A DNA stretch of 64,000 nt from Acidimicrobiaceae bacterium (GTDB lineage Bacteria > Actinomycetota > Acidimicrobiia > Acidimicrobiales > Ilumatobacteraceae): assembly GCA_020637235.1 (NCBI GenBank), contig JACJWG010000001.1, positions 1 to 64,000 on the forward strand. The letters are read 5' to 3'. Numbering within the stretch: position 1 is the first letter of the stretch; each line of letters opens with the position of its first letter. Shown one piece after another: positions 14,622 through 23,045 of this stretch. The translations under genes and the position numbers were made by a program. The notes under the pieces were generated by a model, which saw nothing but the letters and a program-made list of their open reading frames with translations, ran no database searches and was not told the DNA's origin.

Positions 14622-15611
14622 GCGATCGCCCGACAGACGCACCAGGCGCTGCAGGTCGTGTTCGGTGCCGACCGCGATCACGACGTCACCGGCGAGCACC
14701 TTGGTGTCGGGATCGGGGTTCGAGCGGAACGCGCCGCTCGACTCGCGCACCGCGAGCACCAGCACGCCCGCCTGTTGGCGCAGATCGAGCTCACGCAGCG
14801 ACTTGCCGGCCAGCGGTGAGGTCTCGGGCACGGTCACCTCCTGCATCCGGAACTCCATACTCCGTTCGTGCATCACCACGTCGATGAACTCGGCCACGTG
14901 GGGCCGGACGACGAAGCTGGCCATCCGTGCGGCCCCCAGCTCCTGGGGGTTCACCACACGATCGGCGCCGGCGCTGGCGAGCTTGTCGACGCTGTCCTCC
15001 TGGCGAGCGCGCGCCACCACGAACAACGACGGGTTCAGCGTGCGTCCCGACAGCGTGACGAACAGGTTGGCGGCGTCGTCGGCCAGGGCGGCGACGAGCG
15101 AGCTCGCCCGCTCGATGCCGGCGGAGCGCAGGGTGCCGTCCAGGGTCGCGTCGCCCACCACGGTGGGATAGGGCACGCCGCCCAGGCGTCCGGCATCGCT
15201 GTCGACCACCACCACCTGCTGGCCGGCGTGCACGAGGTCGGCGGCCACGGCGCGGCCCACGCGACCCCAGCCGCACAGCACCACGTGGCCCGTCATGTCG
15301 GCGATCTTGCGGTCCATCCGTCGTCTCCCCACGATCTCTCGCAATTGTCCTTCGACCACCGCCTGCACCACGAGCGTGAAGGTGTACAGCACGAGGCCCA
15401 CGCCGACGACGATGAGGAAGATGGTGAACACCTGCTCGGCGGTGCCGAACTCGCCGATCTCGCGGAATCCCACCGTGGTCACGGTCGTGACGGTCTGGTA
15501 GATCGCGTCGAGGAGCGACAGCCCGAGCACCATGTAGCCGGCCGTGCCGAGCACGAGCACCAGCCCGACCGCCAGCACCGCCAGGCGCAAACGGGTGAGC
15601 GGGCTCGTCAC
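14619..15611 (-). CDS. Two-TM potassium channel with RCK (TrkA-N/TrkA-C) domains
   Basis: The 330-residue protein has TM1 (RLAVLAVGLVLVLGTAGYMV), a pore loop TVTTVGFREIG with the K+ selectivity sequence TVGF, TM2 (VFTIFLIVVGVGLVLYTFTL), a TrkA-N Rossmann domain from HVVLCGWGRVGRAVAADLVH, and a TrkA-C domain (ETSPLAGKSLRELDLRQQAG onward). This is the MthK/Kch-like ligand-gated channel layout; the GxGxxG-like GWGRVG may bind a nucleotide. GTG 15611 lies 7 bases after TACTGT, giving a leaderless start. It is divergent from the ABC ATPase gene. Confidence 0.88.
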   Translation of the reverse strand: MTSPLTRLRLAVLAVGLVLVLGTAGYMVLGLSLLDAIYQTVTTVTTVGFREIGEFGTAEQVFTIFLIVVGVGLVLYTFTLVVQAVVEGQLREIVGRRRMDRKIADMTGHVVLCGWGRVGRAVAADLVHAGQQVVVVDSDAGRLGGVPYPTVVGDATLDGTLRSAGIERASSLVAALADDAANLFVTLSGRTLNPSLFVVARARQEDSVDKLASAGADRVVNPQELGAARMASFVVRPHVAEFIDVVMHERSMEFRMQEVTVPETSPLAGKSLRELDLRQQAGVLVLAVRESSGAFRSNPDPDTKVLAGDVVIAVGTEHDLQRLVRLSGDR

Positions 15612-15618
15612 GGCCCGA

Positions 15619-15624
15619 ACAGTA
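15619..15624 (-). promoter_or_regulatory. Leaderless -10 box (TACTGT) for the K+ channel
   Basis: TACTGT reads from 15624 to 15619, then 7 bases, then GTG 15611. The same hexamer and spacing drive the divergent ABC operon about 100 bp away. Confidence 0.5.
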
Positions 15625-15724
15625 GCGATTCGCGAGCGCACCACTGCCAGTCCCGCGAGGCGTCGTTCACCCTCCGTTCGCGCGGTGTGACGTAGGTCCC
15701 GGGGCTCGTCCCGCCGCCGTGTCC

Positions 15725-15730
15725 TACTGT
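15725..15730 (+). promoter_or_regulatory. Leaderless -10 box (TACTGT) for the ABC operon
   Basis: TACTGT is followed by 7 bases and GTG 15738, which supports that codon rather than GTG 15729, which lies within the hexamer. Confidence 0.5.
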
Positions 15731-15737
15731 GCCGATC

Positions 15738-16739
15738 GTGGCCGACGTGCAGCTCCGCAACCTCAGCAAGGTGTTCGACGGGGTGACGGCGGTCGACGAC
15801 GTGAGCCTCGACATCGGCGACCACGATTTCATGATCCTGCTCGGACCGTCGGGCTGCGGGAAGAGCACGTTGCTGCGCATGATCGCCGGGCTCGAGGACC
15901 CGACGACCGGCGATGTCAGCATCGGCGGCACGCGCGTCAACGACGTCGAACCGAAGCAGCGCGACGTCGCGATGGTGTTCCAGAGCTACGCGCTCTACCC
16001 GCACAAGACCGTGCAGGCGAACATCGAGTTCCCCCTCAAGGTGCGCGGCGTCGCCAAGCCCGAACGCGCCGAGCAGGCGCGATCGGCGGCCGCCACGCTC
16101 GGTCTCACGGAGTACCTCGGCCGCAAGCCCGGCCAGCTGAGCGGCGGGCAGCGCCAACGCGTCGCGCTCGCTCGAGCCATCGTGCGACGTCCCGCGGTGT
16201 TCTGCATGGACGAGCCGCTGTCGAACCTCGACGCGAAGCTGCGCGGCGAGACCCGCGCCGAGCTGGTGGCCCTGCACGACCGGCTCGACTCGACGTTCGT
16301 GTACGTCACCCACGATCAGGTGGAGGCGATGACGATGGGTTCGCACGTGGCGGTGATGAGCCGGGGTCGGATCGAGCAGGTCGGCTCGCCGCAAGAGGTG
16401 TACGCCCGGCCGGCGTCGGTCTTCGTCGCGCAGTTCATCGGTACGCCACCGATGAACGTGCTGCCACCCGGCACGGTCGAGCCGACCGAGTGGCTCGTGG
16501 GCGTTCGCCCCGAGCACGTCGTCGTCGATCCCGACGGCGACGTGGACGCCACGGTCACCCTGGTCGAGCACCTCGGTCACGAGGCCTTGGTGCACCTGCT
16601 CGTCGGTGAGGCAGCCGTCGTGTCCCGCGTCGACGCCGCGGCGTCGCTGCCCGCCACCGGCGATGCGGTGCGGCTGGCGATGCCACCCGCACACCGGCAT
16701 CGCTTCGATCCGTCCACCACCCGTCGGGTCGATCCGTGA
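15738..16739 (+). CDS. Sugar ABC transporter ATP-binding protein (MalK/UgpC type)
   Basis: The 333-residue ATPase has Walker A LGPSGCGKSTLL, the Q-loop MVFQSYALYPHKTV, signature LSGGQRQRVALARAIVRRP, Walker B FCMDEPLSNLDAKL and the switch His in YVTHDQVEAM. A C-terminal TOBE/regulatory domain (VGVRPEHVVVDPDGDV) is typical of carbohydrate importers of the CUT1 family. GTG 15738 fits the leaderless promoter. The last codon overlaps the GTG of the first permease. It energises uptake by the two permeases and lipoprotein that follow. Confidence 0.92.
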   Translation: MADVQLRNLSKVFDGVTAVDDVSLDIGDHDFMILLGPSGCGKSTLLRMIAGLEDPTTGDVSIGGTRVNDVEPKQRDVAMVFQSYALYPHKTVQANIEFPLKVRGVAKPERAEQARSAAATLGLTEYLGRKPGQLSGGQRQRVALARAIVRRPAVFCMDEPLSNLDAKLRGETRAELVALHDRLDSTFVYVTHDQVEAMTMGSHVAVMSRGRIEQVGSPQEVYARPASVFVAQFIGTPPMNVLPPGTVEPTEWLVGVRPEHVVVDPDGDVDATVTLVEHLGHEALVHLLVGEAAVVSRVDAAASLPATGDAVRLAMPPAHRHRFDPSTTRRVDP

Positions 16740-17626
16740 CCACGAACCGCCGACGCTGGCGCGATCTGCCGCTGGCGCTCGCGATGCTCGCCCCGTCGCT
16801 CGTCGTGCTGGTGACGTTCGTGCTCTACCCCCTCGGCCGCGCGGTGTGGCTCGGCCACCAACGCTGCGACCCCACCGGCAACCGCTGCAGCAGCAACGGC
16901 TGGGACCAGTACGTCGACGTGTTCCGCAGCCGCGAGTTCCAGCAGGCGTTCGGGGTGACGTTCCGCTTCGCGCTCGTCACGGTGCCGGTGGGACTCGCCC
17001 TCGGCGTCGGGCTCGCGGTGCTCGCCGACAAGCAGCTGCGCGGCATCGGCTTCTTCCGCACCGTGTTCTCGTCGACCGTCGCCACCAGCGTGGCCGTCGC
17101 GTCCTTGATGTGGTTCTTCCTCCTCAACCCGAGCGTGGGGGTGCTCGCCGACTGGATCGGTGGCGTGGCCAAGAACCCGGGGCTGCTGCGCGACGAGGAC
17201 ACCGCGCTGTGGGCGGTCGCGGTGAGCAGCGTGTGGGCCAACCTCGGTTTCACCTTCATCGTCGTCACCGCCGGGCTCCAGTCGATCCCGGCCGAGCTCT
17301 ACGAGAGCGCGTACGTCGACGGCGCCAGTGGCTGGACACGTTTCACCAACGTCACCGTCCCGATGCTCGGACCCACGCTGTTGTTCGTCGGTGTGGTGCT
17401 CACCAGCCGGGCGTTCCAGAGTTACGGCGAGTTCGACCTCCTCACCGGAGGCGGTCCCAACGGCTCGACCACGTCGCTCACCTATCTCGTCTACGGCACC
17501 AACTCGGTGATCAAGAGCAACGACGGCCTGCAGGCGGCGGTGGCCGTGCTGCTGTTCGTCGTGTTGCTGGCGCTGTCGATCCTGCAGATCCGTGGCGTCG
17601 AGCGGAGGATCCACTATGGCGACTAG
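16736..17626 (+). CDS. Sugar ABC transporter permease (MalF/UgpA type)
   Basis: The 296-residue protein has six hydrophobic segments starting LPLALAMLAPSLVVLVTFVL. The EAA loop, AELYESAYVDGASGWTRFTN then VTVPMLGPT, is the contact site for the ATPase. A polar loop after TM1 (QRCDPTGNRCSSNGWDQYVD) contains two cysteines that could form an extracellular disulfide. GTG 16736 overlaps the ATPase stop codon. The gene product pairs with the next permease. Confidence 0.9.
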   Translation: MTTNRRRWRDLPLALAMLAPSLVVLVTFVLYPLGRAVWLGHQRCDPTGNRCSSNGWDQYVDVFRSREFQQAFGVTFRFALVTVPVGLALGVGLAVLADKQLRGIGFFRTVFSSTVATSVAVASLMWFFLLNPSVGVLADWIGGVAKNPGLLRDEDTALWAVAVSSVWANLGFTFIVVTAGLQSIPAELYESAYVDGASGWTRFTNVTVPMLGPTLLFVGVVLTSRAFQSYGEFDLLTGGGPNGSTTSLTYLVYGTNSVIKSNDGLQAAVAVLLFVVLLALSILQIRGVERRIHYGD

Positions 17627-18446
17627 CACGTTGCCCCGCGGCTGGCGCGCTGCGGGCCGCTACGGCCTGCTCACCGCCGTCGCCGTCGTGGTGCTGTTCC
17701 CGATCTGGGTGATGGTGGTCGGTGCGTTCAAGCCGTTCGGCGACGTGCTGCAGGACCCGCTGCTGCCCACCAGCGTCACGCTCGAGACCCTGCGCACCGC
17801 GTGGCGCGACGGCAACCTCGGCCGCGCGTTGGTGAACTCGACCATCGTCTCGCTCATCGTGACGATGGCCCAGCTCGTGACGTCGGTGCTGTCGGCGTAC
17901 GCGTTCGCGTTCTTGCGGTTCCCCGGACGGACGTTCGCGTTCGGGGTGTTCCTCGCGACGCTGCTCGTGCCGTTCGAGGCGACCGTGGTGGTGAACCGTT
18001 CGACGATCCAGGACCTCGACTGGCTCAACAGCTTCCAGGGCTTGGCCGCGCCGTTCCTCGCCACGGCGTTCGGTACCTTCCTGCTGCGCCAGGTGTTCCT
18101 GCAGCTGCCGAAGGACCTGCGCGAGGCGGCTCGCATGGACGGCCTCGGTCACCTCGGCTTCATGCGCGAGGTCGCAGTGCCGCTCGCCCGACCGAGCCTC
18201 GGTGCGCTCGCGCTGTTCGGCTTCCTCAGCTCGTGGAACCAGTACCTGTGGCCGACCGTGATCAGCACGGACGACGACTGGAACACCGTGCAGAGCGGGC
18301 TGCGCACGCTGTCGCAGGCGCAGATCGACAAGCCCAACCTGGTGATCGCCGGCACGGTGATCGTCGCCCTGCCGATCTTCCTCGTGCTGCTGGTGTTCCA
18401 GCGGCAGTTGGTGCGCGGCCTCACGGCGGGTGCGGTGAAGGGATGA
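17616..18446 (+). CDS. Sugar ABC transporter permease (MalG/UgpE type)
   Basis: The 276-residue permease starts at ATG 17616 with GGAGG upstream, inside the last 11 bases of the previous gene. It has six membrane segments and the EAA motif LREAARMDGLGHLGFMREVA followed by VPLARPSLGALALFGFLSSW, matching MalG-type subunits (FNQYLWP-like SWNQYLWPTV follows). It forms the heterodimeric membrane channel with the 296-residue permease. Confidence 0.9.
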   Translation: MATSTLPRGWRAAGRYGLLTAVAVVVLFPIWVMVVGAFKPFGDVLQDPLLPTSVTLETLRTAWRDGNLGRALVNSTIVSLIVTMAQLVTSVLSAYAFAFLRFPGRTFAFGVFLATLLVPFEATVVVNRSTIQDLDWLNSFQGLAAPFLATAFGTFLLRQVFLQLPKDLREAARMDGLGHLGFMREVAVPLARPSLGALALFGFLSSWNQYLWPTVISTDDDWNTVQSGLRTLSQAQIDKPNLVIAGTVIVALPIFLVLLVFQRQLVRGLTAGAVKG

Positions 18447-19987
18447 GGGTACGACGGCACACCCGAGCCGGCCGCGCCGCCGCGACCCTGGCCGCCACCG
18501 GCTGCGCGGTGCTCGCCGCGTGCGGTTCGGGCGAGAGCATCCTGCAGGCGGGCAACGACCCGCGGCCGACCGCGGCGCCGATCACCACCTCGCCCGGCCA
18601 GACCACGGTGCCGGGCGAGACCGTGCCGTCCACCGCGCCCCCCACCACCGAGCCCCGGCCGATCGACTCGTTGCCGTCCTGCGACCTGGCGGCGCTCGAC
18701 GCCGCGGTCGCGTCGGGGCCGGTCGAGATCCTGTTCTGGCACGGCATGTCGAACGAGCTCGGTCGCGAGCTCGAGCGGATCGTCGAGCAGTTCAACGGTT
18801 CGCAGGACCGCGTGCGGGTGCGACTCGAGTTCCAGGGCGGCTACGAGCAGACGATCGACAAGTACCTGCAGAGCAACACCGGCAACCGTCCCGATCTGGT
18901 GCAGATGCCCGAGTACACGGTGCAGCTGATGGTCGACACCGAGAGCAACGTGCCGGTCCAGGCGTGCATGGAGGACGCCGGCGACACCGCCGACGAGCTG
19001 TTGCCGGCCGCCCTGTCGGCCTACGCCACCGAGAGCGTGCAGTGGGCGATGCCGTTCAACGTCAGCAACCCGGTGCTCTACTACAACGAGCTCGTGTTCC
19101 GGAACGCCGGACTCGATCCCGACGCTCCGCCGCGCACCCTGGCCGAACTGGCCGACGCGGGCCGCACGATCCAGGCGTCGGGGGCGGCGTCGTACGGCAT
19201 CGCCCTCGACAGCGCGCCCGACGGTGGCGGTGGCTGGTTCCTCGAGCAGTGGCTCGCGAAGGAAGGCGAGTTCTACAGCGACAACGCCAACGGCCGCACG
19301 GCACCGTCCACCCGGGTGCTGTTCGACGGCCCGAGCGGGGTGGAGCTGTTCCGCCAGCTGCAGGACCTCGTCCTCACCGGCGGCGGCGTGTACGTCGGCG
19401 AGAACCCGAGCGGCACCGATGCGTTCCTGAAGCTGGCCGACTCGTCGGCGCCGGCATCGATGACCATCGCGACGTCCGCGGCGCTGCAATCGGTGCTGCT
19501 GTTCGTGGAAGGCGGCATCATTCCCGGCATCGGCGTGGACGACCTCGGGGTGGCGCCGATGCCGAGCCCGAGCGGCGAACCGGGCACGCTGATCGGCGGC
19601 GCCTCGCTGTGGATCACCGCCGGCCGCGGCGACGAACGTGCCGCCGCCGCGTACGAGTTCGTCCGATACCTCGTGAGTCCCGAGATCCAGTCGCAGTGGG
19701 CGGCGAACACGGGCTACGTCCCCGTGAACTCGGGCGCGATCGACGTCGACCCGCTGAAGTCGCTCTACGAGGCGGACCCGCGTTTCCGGGTGGCGTACGA
19801 CCAGGTGGCCACGACGCCCGCAGTCGCGACGTCGAACGGCCCGGTGCTCGGTCCGCTGCGGGAGGTGCGCGTCGCCGCCGCCGGCGCCACCGCGCGGGTG
19901 TTGCAGGGCGCCGACCCTGCCGAGGCGCTCGCCGACGCGGCCGCCCTCGCCAACGCGCTGATCGCCGACTACAACGCCCGCCGCTAG
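18443..19987 (+). CDS. ABC transporter substrate-binding lipoprotein
   Basis: The 514-residue protein starts at ATG 18443, overlapping the permease stop (ATGA). A lipoprotein signal ends in the lipobox LAAC at about residues 29-32, followed by a Thr/Pro-rich linker (TSPGQTTVPGETVPSTAPPT) and a type I solute-binding domain: VEILFWHGMSNELGRELERI, RPDLVQMPEYTVQLMVDTES, MPFNVSNPVLYYNELVFRNA, AAAYEFVRYLVSPEIQSQWA and NTGYVPVNSGA. These match glycerol-3-phosphate/oligosaccharide-binding proteins of the CUT1 family (UgpB-like). The ligand is not determinable. The TAG stop is also the first half of the cyclophilin -10 box. Confidence 0.9.
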   Translation: MRVRRHTRAGRAAATLAATGCAVLAACGSGESILQAGNDPRPTAAPITTSPGQTTVPGETVPSTAPPTTEPRPIDSLPSCDLAALDAAVASGPVEILFWHGMSNELGRELERIVEQFNGSQDRVRVRLEFQGGYEQTIDKYLQSNTGNRPDLVQMPEYTVQLMVDTESNVPVQACMEDAGDTADELLPAALSAYATESVQWAMPFNVSNPVLYYNELVFRNAGLDPDAPPRTLAELADAGRTIQASGAASYGIALDSAPDGGGGWFLEQWLAKEGEFYSDNANGRTAPSTRVLFDGPSGVELFRQLQDLVLTGGGVYVGENPSGTDAFLKLADSSAPASMTIATSAALQSVLLFVEGGIIPGIGVDDLGVAPMPSPSGEPGTLIGGASLWITAGRGDERAAAAYEFVRYLVSPEIQSQWAANTGYVPVNSGAIDVDPLKSLYEADPRFRVAYDQVATTPAVATSNGPVLGPLREVRVAAAGATARVLQGADPAEALADAAALANALIADYNARR

Positions 19988-19990
19988 CCT
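19985..19990 (+). promoter_or_regulatory. Leaderless -10 box (TAGCCT) built on the lipoprotein stop codon
   Basis: TAGCCT is followed by 7 bases and ATG 19998. The first three bases are the stop codon of the ABC lipoprotein gene. Confidence 0.55.
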
Positions 19991-19997
19991 CGGCCGC

Positions 19998-20552
19998 ATG
20001 GCAACTCCCTTTCCGGCCCTCGATGGTTCCGCGCCCGTGCAGCAGCAGTTCAAGGAGGCGCCCGAGTTCGGGATCGACACCTCCAAGCGCTATACGGCGA
20101 CGATGGAGACCTCGATGGGCACGCTCGTGATCGCCCTCGACGCGATCAACGCGCCGAAGACCGTCAACAACTTCGTGTTCCTCGCCGCGCACCACTACTA
20201 CGACGGCGTCATCTTCCACCGCATCATCAACGGCTTCGTCTGCCAGGGTGGCGACCCCACCGGCACCGGACGCGGCGGCCCCGGGTACCGCTTCGACGAC
20301 GAGCCCGTGAAGCAGCGCTACCAGATCGGTTCGCTCGCGATGGCCAACGCCGGACCCAACACCAACGGCAGTCAGTTCTTCCTCATCAGCGGTCCGAGCG
20401 GGGTGCAGTTGCCGCCGCAATACAACCACTTCGGTCAGGTGGTGAAGGGCCTCGAGATCGTCGACGCGATGCAGAAGGTCGACACCGACCGCAGCGACCG
20501 GCCGCGTGAGGACGTCGTCATCCAGTCGGTGACGATCACCGTCGCCGGCTGA
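19998..20552 (+). CDS. Cyclophilin-type peptidyl-prolyl isomerase
   Basis: The 184-residue protein is a complete cyclophilin domain without a signal peptide, so it is cytoplasmic. Active-site segments are YYDGVIFHRIINGFVCQGGD (catalytic Arg in FHR), LAMANAGPNTNGSQFFLISG and YNHFGQVVKGLEIVDAM. It catalyses cis-trans isomerisation of Xaa-Pro bonds. The 30-residue N-terminal extension (GSAPVQQQFKEAPEFGIDTS) is typical of actinobacterial PPIases of this type. It has its own leaderless promoter after the ABC operon. Confidence 0.92.
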   Translation: MATPFPALDGSAPVQQQFKEAPEFGIDTSKRYTATMETSMGTLVIALDAINAPKTVNNFVFLAAHHYYDGVIFHRIINGFVCQGGDPTGTGRGGPGYRFDDEPVKQRYQIGSLAMANAGPNTNGSQFFLISGPSGVQLPPQYNHFGQVVKGLEIVDAMQKVDTDRSDRPREDVVIQSVTITVAG

Positions 20553-20574
20553 CCGCCGATCCGCCCGCCGCTGC

Positions 20575-21774
20575 GTGGAGCAGCTGTCGCTCGCCCAGGC
20601 CAGGCGCATCGCTCTGGCCGCCCAGGGATTCGCCGATCCCCGCCCCACCGGCCGCGTCGACCGGCGGCACCTCCGCCGTGCGCTCGGCCGGATGGGGCTG
20701 ATCCAGATCGACTCCGTCAACGTGTTGGTGCGCAGCCAGGAGCTGCCGCTGTTCGCGCGGCTCGGCCCGCACCCGCGATCGCTCATCCCCGACGCGACGG
20801 CCGACGGCGAGCTGTTCGAGTACTGGGTGCACGAGGCGAGTCACGTTCCCTCGGCACACCACCACCTGCATCGGTGGCGGATGGAACGTCCTCACCGCTG
20901 GGCGAGGTACTGGGATCTCCACGAGCGGCGGCCGCACTTCGTGGACGAGGTCCTCCACCGTCTCGAGGTCGACGGTCCCGTCACCGCCGGTGAGCTCGAG
21001 CAGCGCGAGGGCAAGAAGGGCCAGTGGTGGGACTGGGACGACGGCAAGGTGGCGCTCGAGCACCTGTTCTGGACGGGCCAGGTGACGGCCACCCGCCGGT
21101 CGAACGACTTCGCCCGTGTGTACGACCTCGCCGAACGTGTCCTGCCCGCAGCCGTGCTGGCGCGACCCACCCCCACCGAGCACGAGGCTCGCAAGGAGCT
21201 GCTCGCGATGGCGGCGGCACACCACGGGATCGGCACCCTCGACGACCTCGCCGACTACCACCGCCAGAAGCCCTCGGTTGGCAAGCCGCTCGTGGCCGAG
21301 CTGGTGGACGAGGGGCGGCTCGTCCCGGTGACGGTCGCGGGCTGGGCCAAGCCCGCCTTCCTGCATCCTGCCGCCGCCCGTCCTCGCCGGGTGCGTGCCC
21401 GCGCACTGCTCAGCCCGTTCGATCCGCTCGTGTGGTACCGGGACCGAGCGCTGCGCCTGTTCGGCTTCCACTACCGGATCGAGATCTACACGCCCCAACC
21501 GAAACGTCAGTACGGGTACTACGTGTTGCCGTTCCTGCTCGGCGAGCACCTCGTCGCCCGTGTCGACCTGAAGGCCGACCGTGCGCGGCGGACCCTCGTG
21601 GTGCCCGGTGCGTTCGCCGAGCTCGGCGTGCCCATCGACGAGGTGGCCGAGGCCCTCGCCGCCGAGCTCTGGCTGATGGCCGGTTGGCTGGGCCTCGACC
21701 GCATCGAGGTCGGCGAACGTGGCGACCTCACCGCACCACTGCGCCACGCGGCCGATCACTACGCTCGCGCCTGA
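20575..21774 (+). CDS. Winged-helix DNA glycosylase, AlkX/YcaQ-like (HTH_42)
   Basis: The 399-residue protein belongs to the HTH_42 (YcaQ/AlkZ) superfamily: LSLAQARRIALAAQGF, then MGLIQIDSVNVLVRSQELPL, HEASHVPSAHHHLHRW, LLSPFDPLVWYRDRALRLFG and YYVLPFLLGEHLVARVDLKA. IQID contains the Q-hydrophobic-D motif associated with the YcaQ/AlkX branch, rather than the QxQ of AlkZ. E. coli YcaQ unhooks DNA interstrand crosslinks. By family, this protein may repair alkylation crosslinks. GTG 20575 lies 22 bases after the cyclophilin stop; its stop overlaps the next ATG. Confidence 0.82.
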   Translation: MEQLSLAQARRIALAAQGFADPRPTGRVDRRHLRRALGRMGLIQIDSVNVLVRSQELPLFARLGPHPRSLIPDATADGELFEYWVHEASHVPSAHHHLHRWRMERPHRWARYWDLHERRPHFVDEVLHRLEVDGPVTAGELEQREGKKGQWWDWDDGKVALEHLFWTGQVTATRRSNDFARVYDLAERVLPAAVLARPTPTEHEARKELLAMAAAHHGIGTLDDLADYHRQKPSVGKPLVAELVDEGRLVPVTVAGWAKPAFLHPAAARPRRVRARALLSPFDPLVWYRDRALRLFGFHYRIEIYTPQPKRQYGYYVLPFLLGEHLVARVDLKADRARRTLVVPGAFAELGVPIDEVAEALAAELWLMAGWLGLDRIEVGERGDLTAPLRHAADHYARA

Positions 21775-23045
21775 TGCCTCCCGACCCCGACGAGCCGGTC
21801 CCGCCCGCGACGCGGCCGGCGCAGGCCACCGTGCCGGTGTCCGATCCGCGTGCCACACCGCTCGCCGATCGGCTCGTCGACGACGCCGCCGACGCGGAGC
21901 TCGGGGTCGAGCGGATGCCGCGGTGGGTGTGGCGAGCGGTCGCGGTGTTCTGGATCGGGTTCCTGGTGGCGCTCGCCGCGCAACGAGTGTTCTCCGACCT
22001 CGCGAACCTGCTCGTGATCCTGCTCGTGTCCCTGTTCTTGTCGCTGGCGGTCGAACCGGGCGTGAACCGTCTGTCGCAGCGCGGGTGGCGTCGTGGATCG
22101 GCCACCGGCCTGATCCTCGTCGGCGTCGTCACGATCCTGCTGGTGTTCGTGGTGGCGATCGGCACGCTCGTCGCCGGGCAGATCGCCGACCTGCTGCGCA
22201 ACTCCGAGACCTACGTCACCGACACCGTCGACTGGCTGAACGACACCTTCGACACCAACATCGATCCGGCCGACGTGATCGCCGAGATCCAGGACGAGGA
22301 CGGGCGGATCCAGCAGTTCATCGCCGACCAGGGCGACGAGGCGGTGCGCGTGTCGTTGAGCGCCCTCGGCGTGTTGTTCCAGGCCCTCACCGTGATGCTG
22401 TTCACCTTCTACCTCGTCGCCGACGGCCCGCGGCTGCGGCGCGTCATCTGCAGCCGTCTGCGCCCGTCGCGACAGCGGCGCGTGCTCGAGGCGTGGGACC
22501 TCGCGATCGACAAGACCGGCGGCTACCTCTACTCGCGAGCCCTGCTCGCCGGCCTGAGCGCCGTGTTCCACTGGATCGTGTTCCAGGCCGTCGGCACCCA
22601 GGCTCCGCTCGCCCTCGCGGTGTGGGTGGGGCTCATCAGCCAGTTCCTGCCCGTCGTCGGTACCTATCTGGCCGGCGTGCTCCCGGTGCTCGTCACCCTC
22701 CTCGATTCGCCGGTGAAGGCCCTCATCATCGCGATCGCGATCGTGCTCTACCAGCAGGTCGAGAACTACGTGTTCGCGCCGCGCATCACCGCTCGCACGA
22801 TGGAGCTGCATCCCGCGCTCGCGTTCGGGTCGGCGATCGCCGGTGCGGCGGTCCTCGGAGCCGTCGGGGCGATCCTCGCGCTGCCCGCCGTTGCGATGTT
22901 CCAGGCGCTGATGAGCAACATGGGTCCCCGCTTCGAGGTGGTGGACGACCGCCTCACCCAGTTACCGGCGCGCCGTCTCGACCGGCGCGCCGTGTCCGCG
23001 CACCCCGACGGGCGCGCCGGCGCGCTCGGGGACGACGACCGGTGA
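21774..23045 (+). CDS. AI-2E (PerM) family transporter
   Basis: The 423-residue membrane protein starts at ATG 21774, sharing one base with the upstream stop (TGATG). After a 55-residue polar N-terminus come paired TM helices, a soluble insert (residues about 140-200, NSETYVTDTVDWLNDTFDTN onward) and the family core ALLAGLSAVFHWIVFQAVGT, WVGLISQFLPVVGTYLAGVL and VLYQQVENYVFAPRITARTM. The family includes the disputed AI-2 exporter TqsA and Na+/H+ antiporter-like members; substrate not predictable. Confidence 0.87.
   Translation: MPPDPDEPVPPATRPAQATVPVSDPRATPLADRLVDDAADAELGVERMPRWVWRAVAVFWIGFLVALAAQRVFSDLANLLVILLVSLFLSLAVEPGVNRLSQRGWRRGSATGLILVGVVTILLVFVVAIGTLVAGQIADLLRNSETYVTDTVDWLNDTFDTNIDPADVIAEIQDEDGRIQQFIADQGDEAVRVSLSALGVLFQALTVMLFTFYLVADGPRLRRVICSRLRPSRQRRVLEAWDLAIDKTGGYLYSRALLAGLSAVFHWIVFQAVGTQAPLALAVWVGLISQFLPVVGTYLAGVLPVLVTLLDSPVKALIIAIAIVLYQQVENYVFAPRITARTMELHPALAFGSAIAGAAVLGAVGAILALPAVAMFQALMSNMGPRFEVVDDRLTQLPARRLDRRAVSAHPDGRAGALGDDDR

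Noticed and set aside
15729..16739. Alternative GTG start at 15729 for the ABC ATPase
   Set aside because: That codon lies within the TACTGT -10 box; the leaderless model and family alignment favour GTG 15738.
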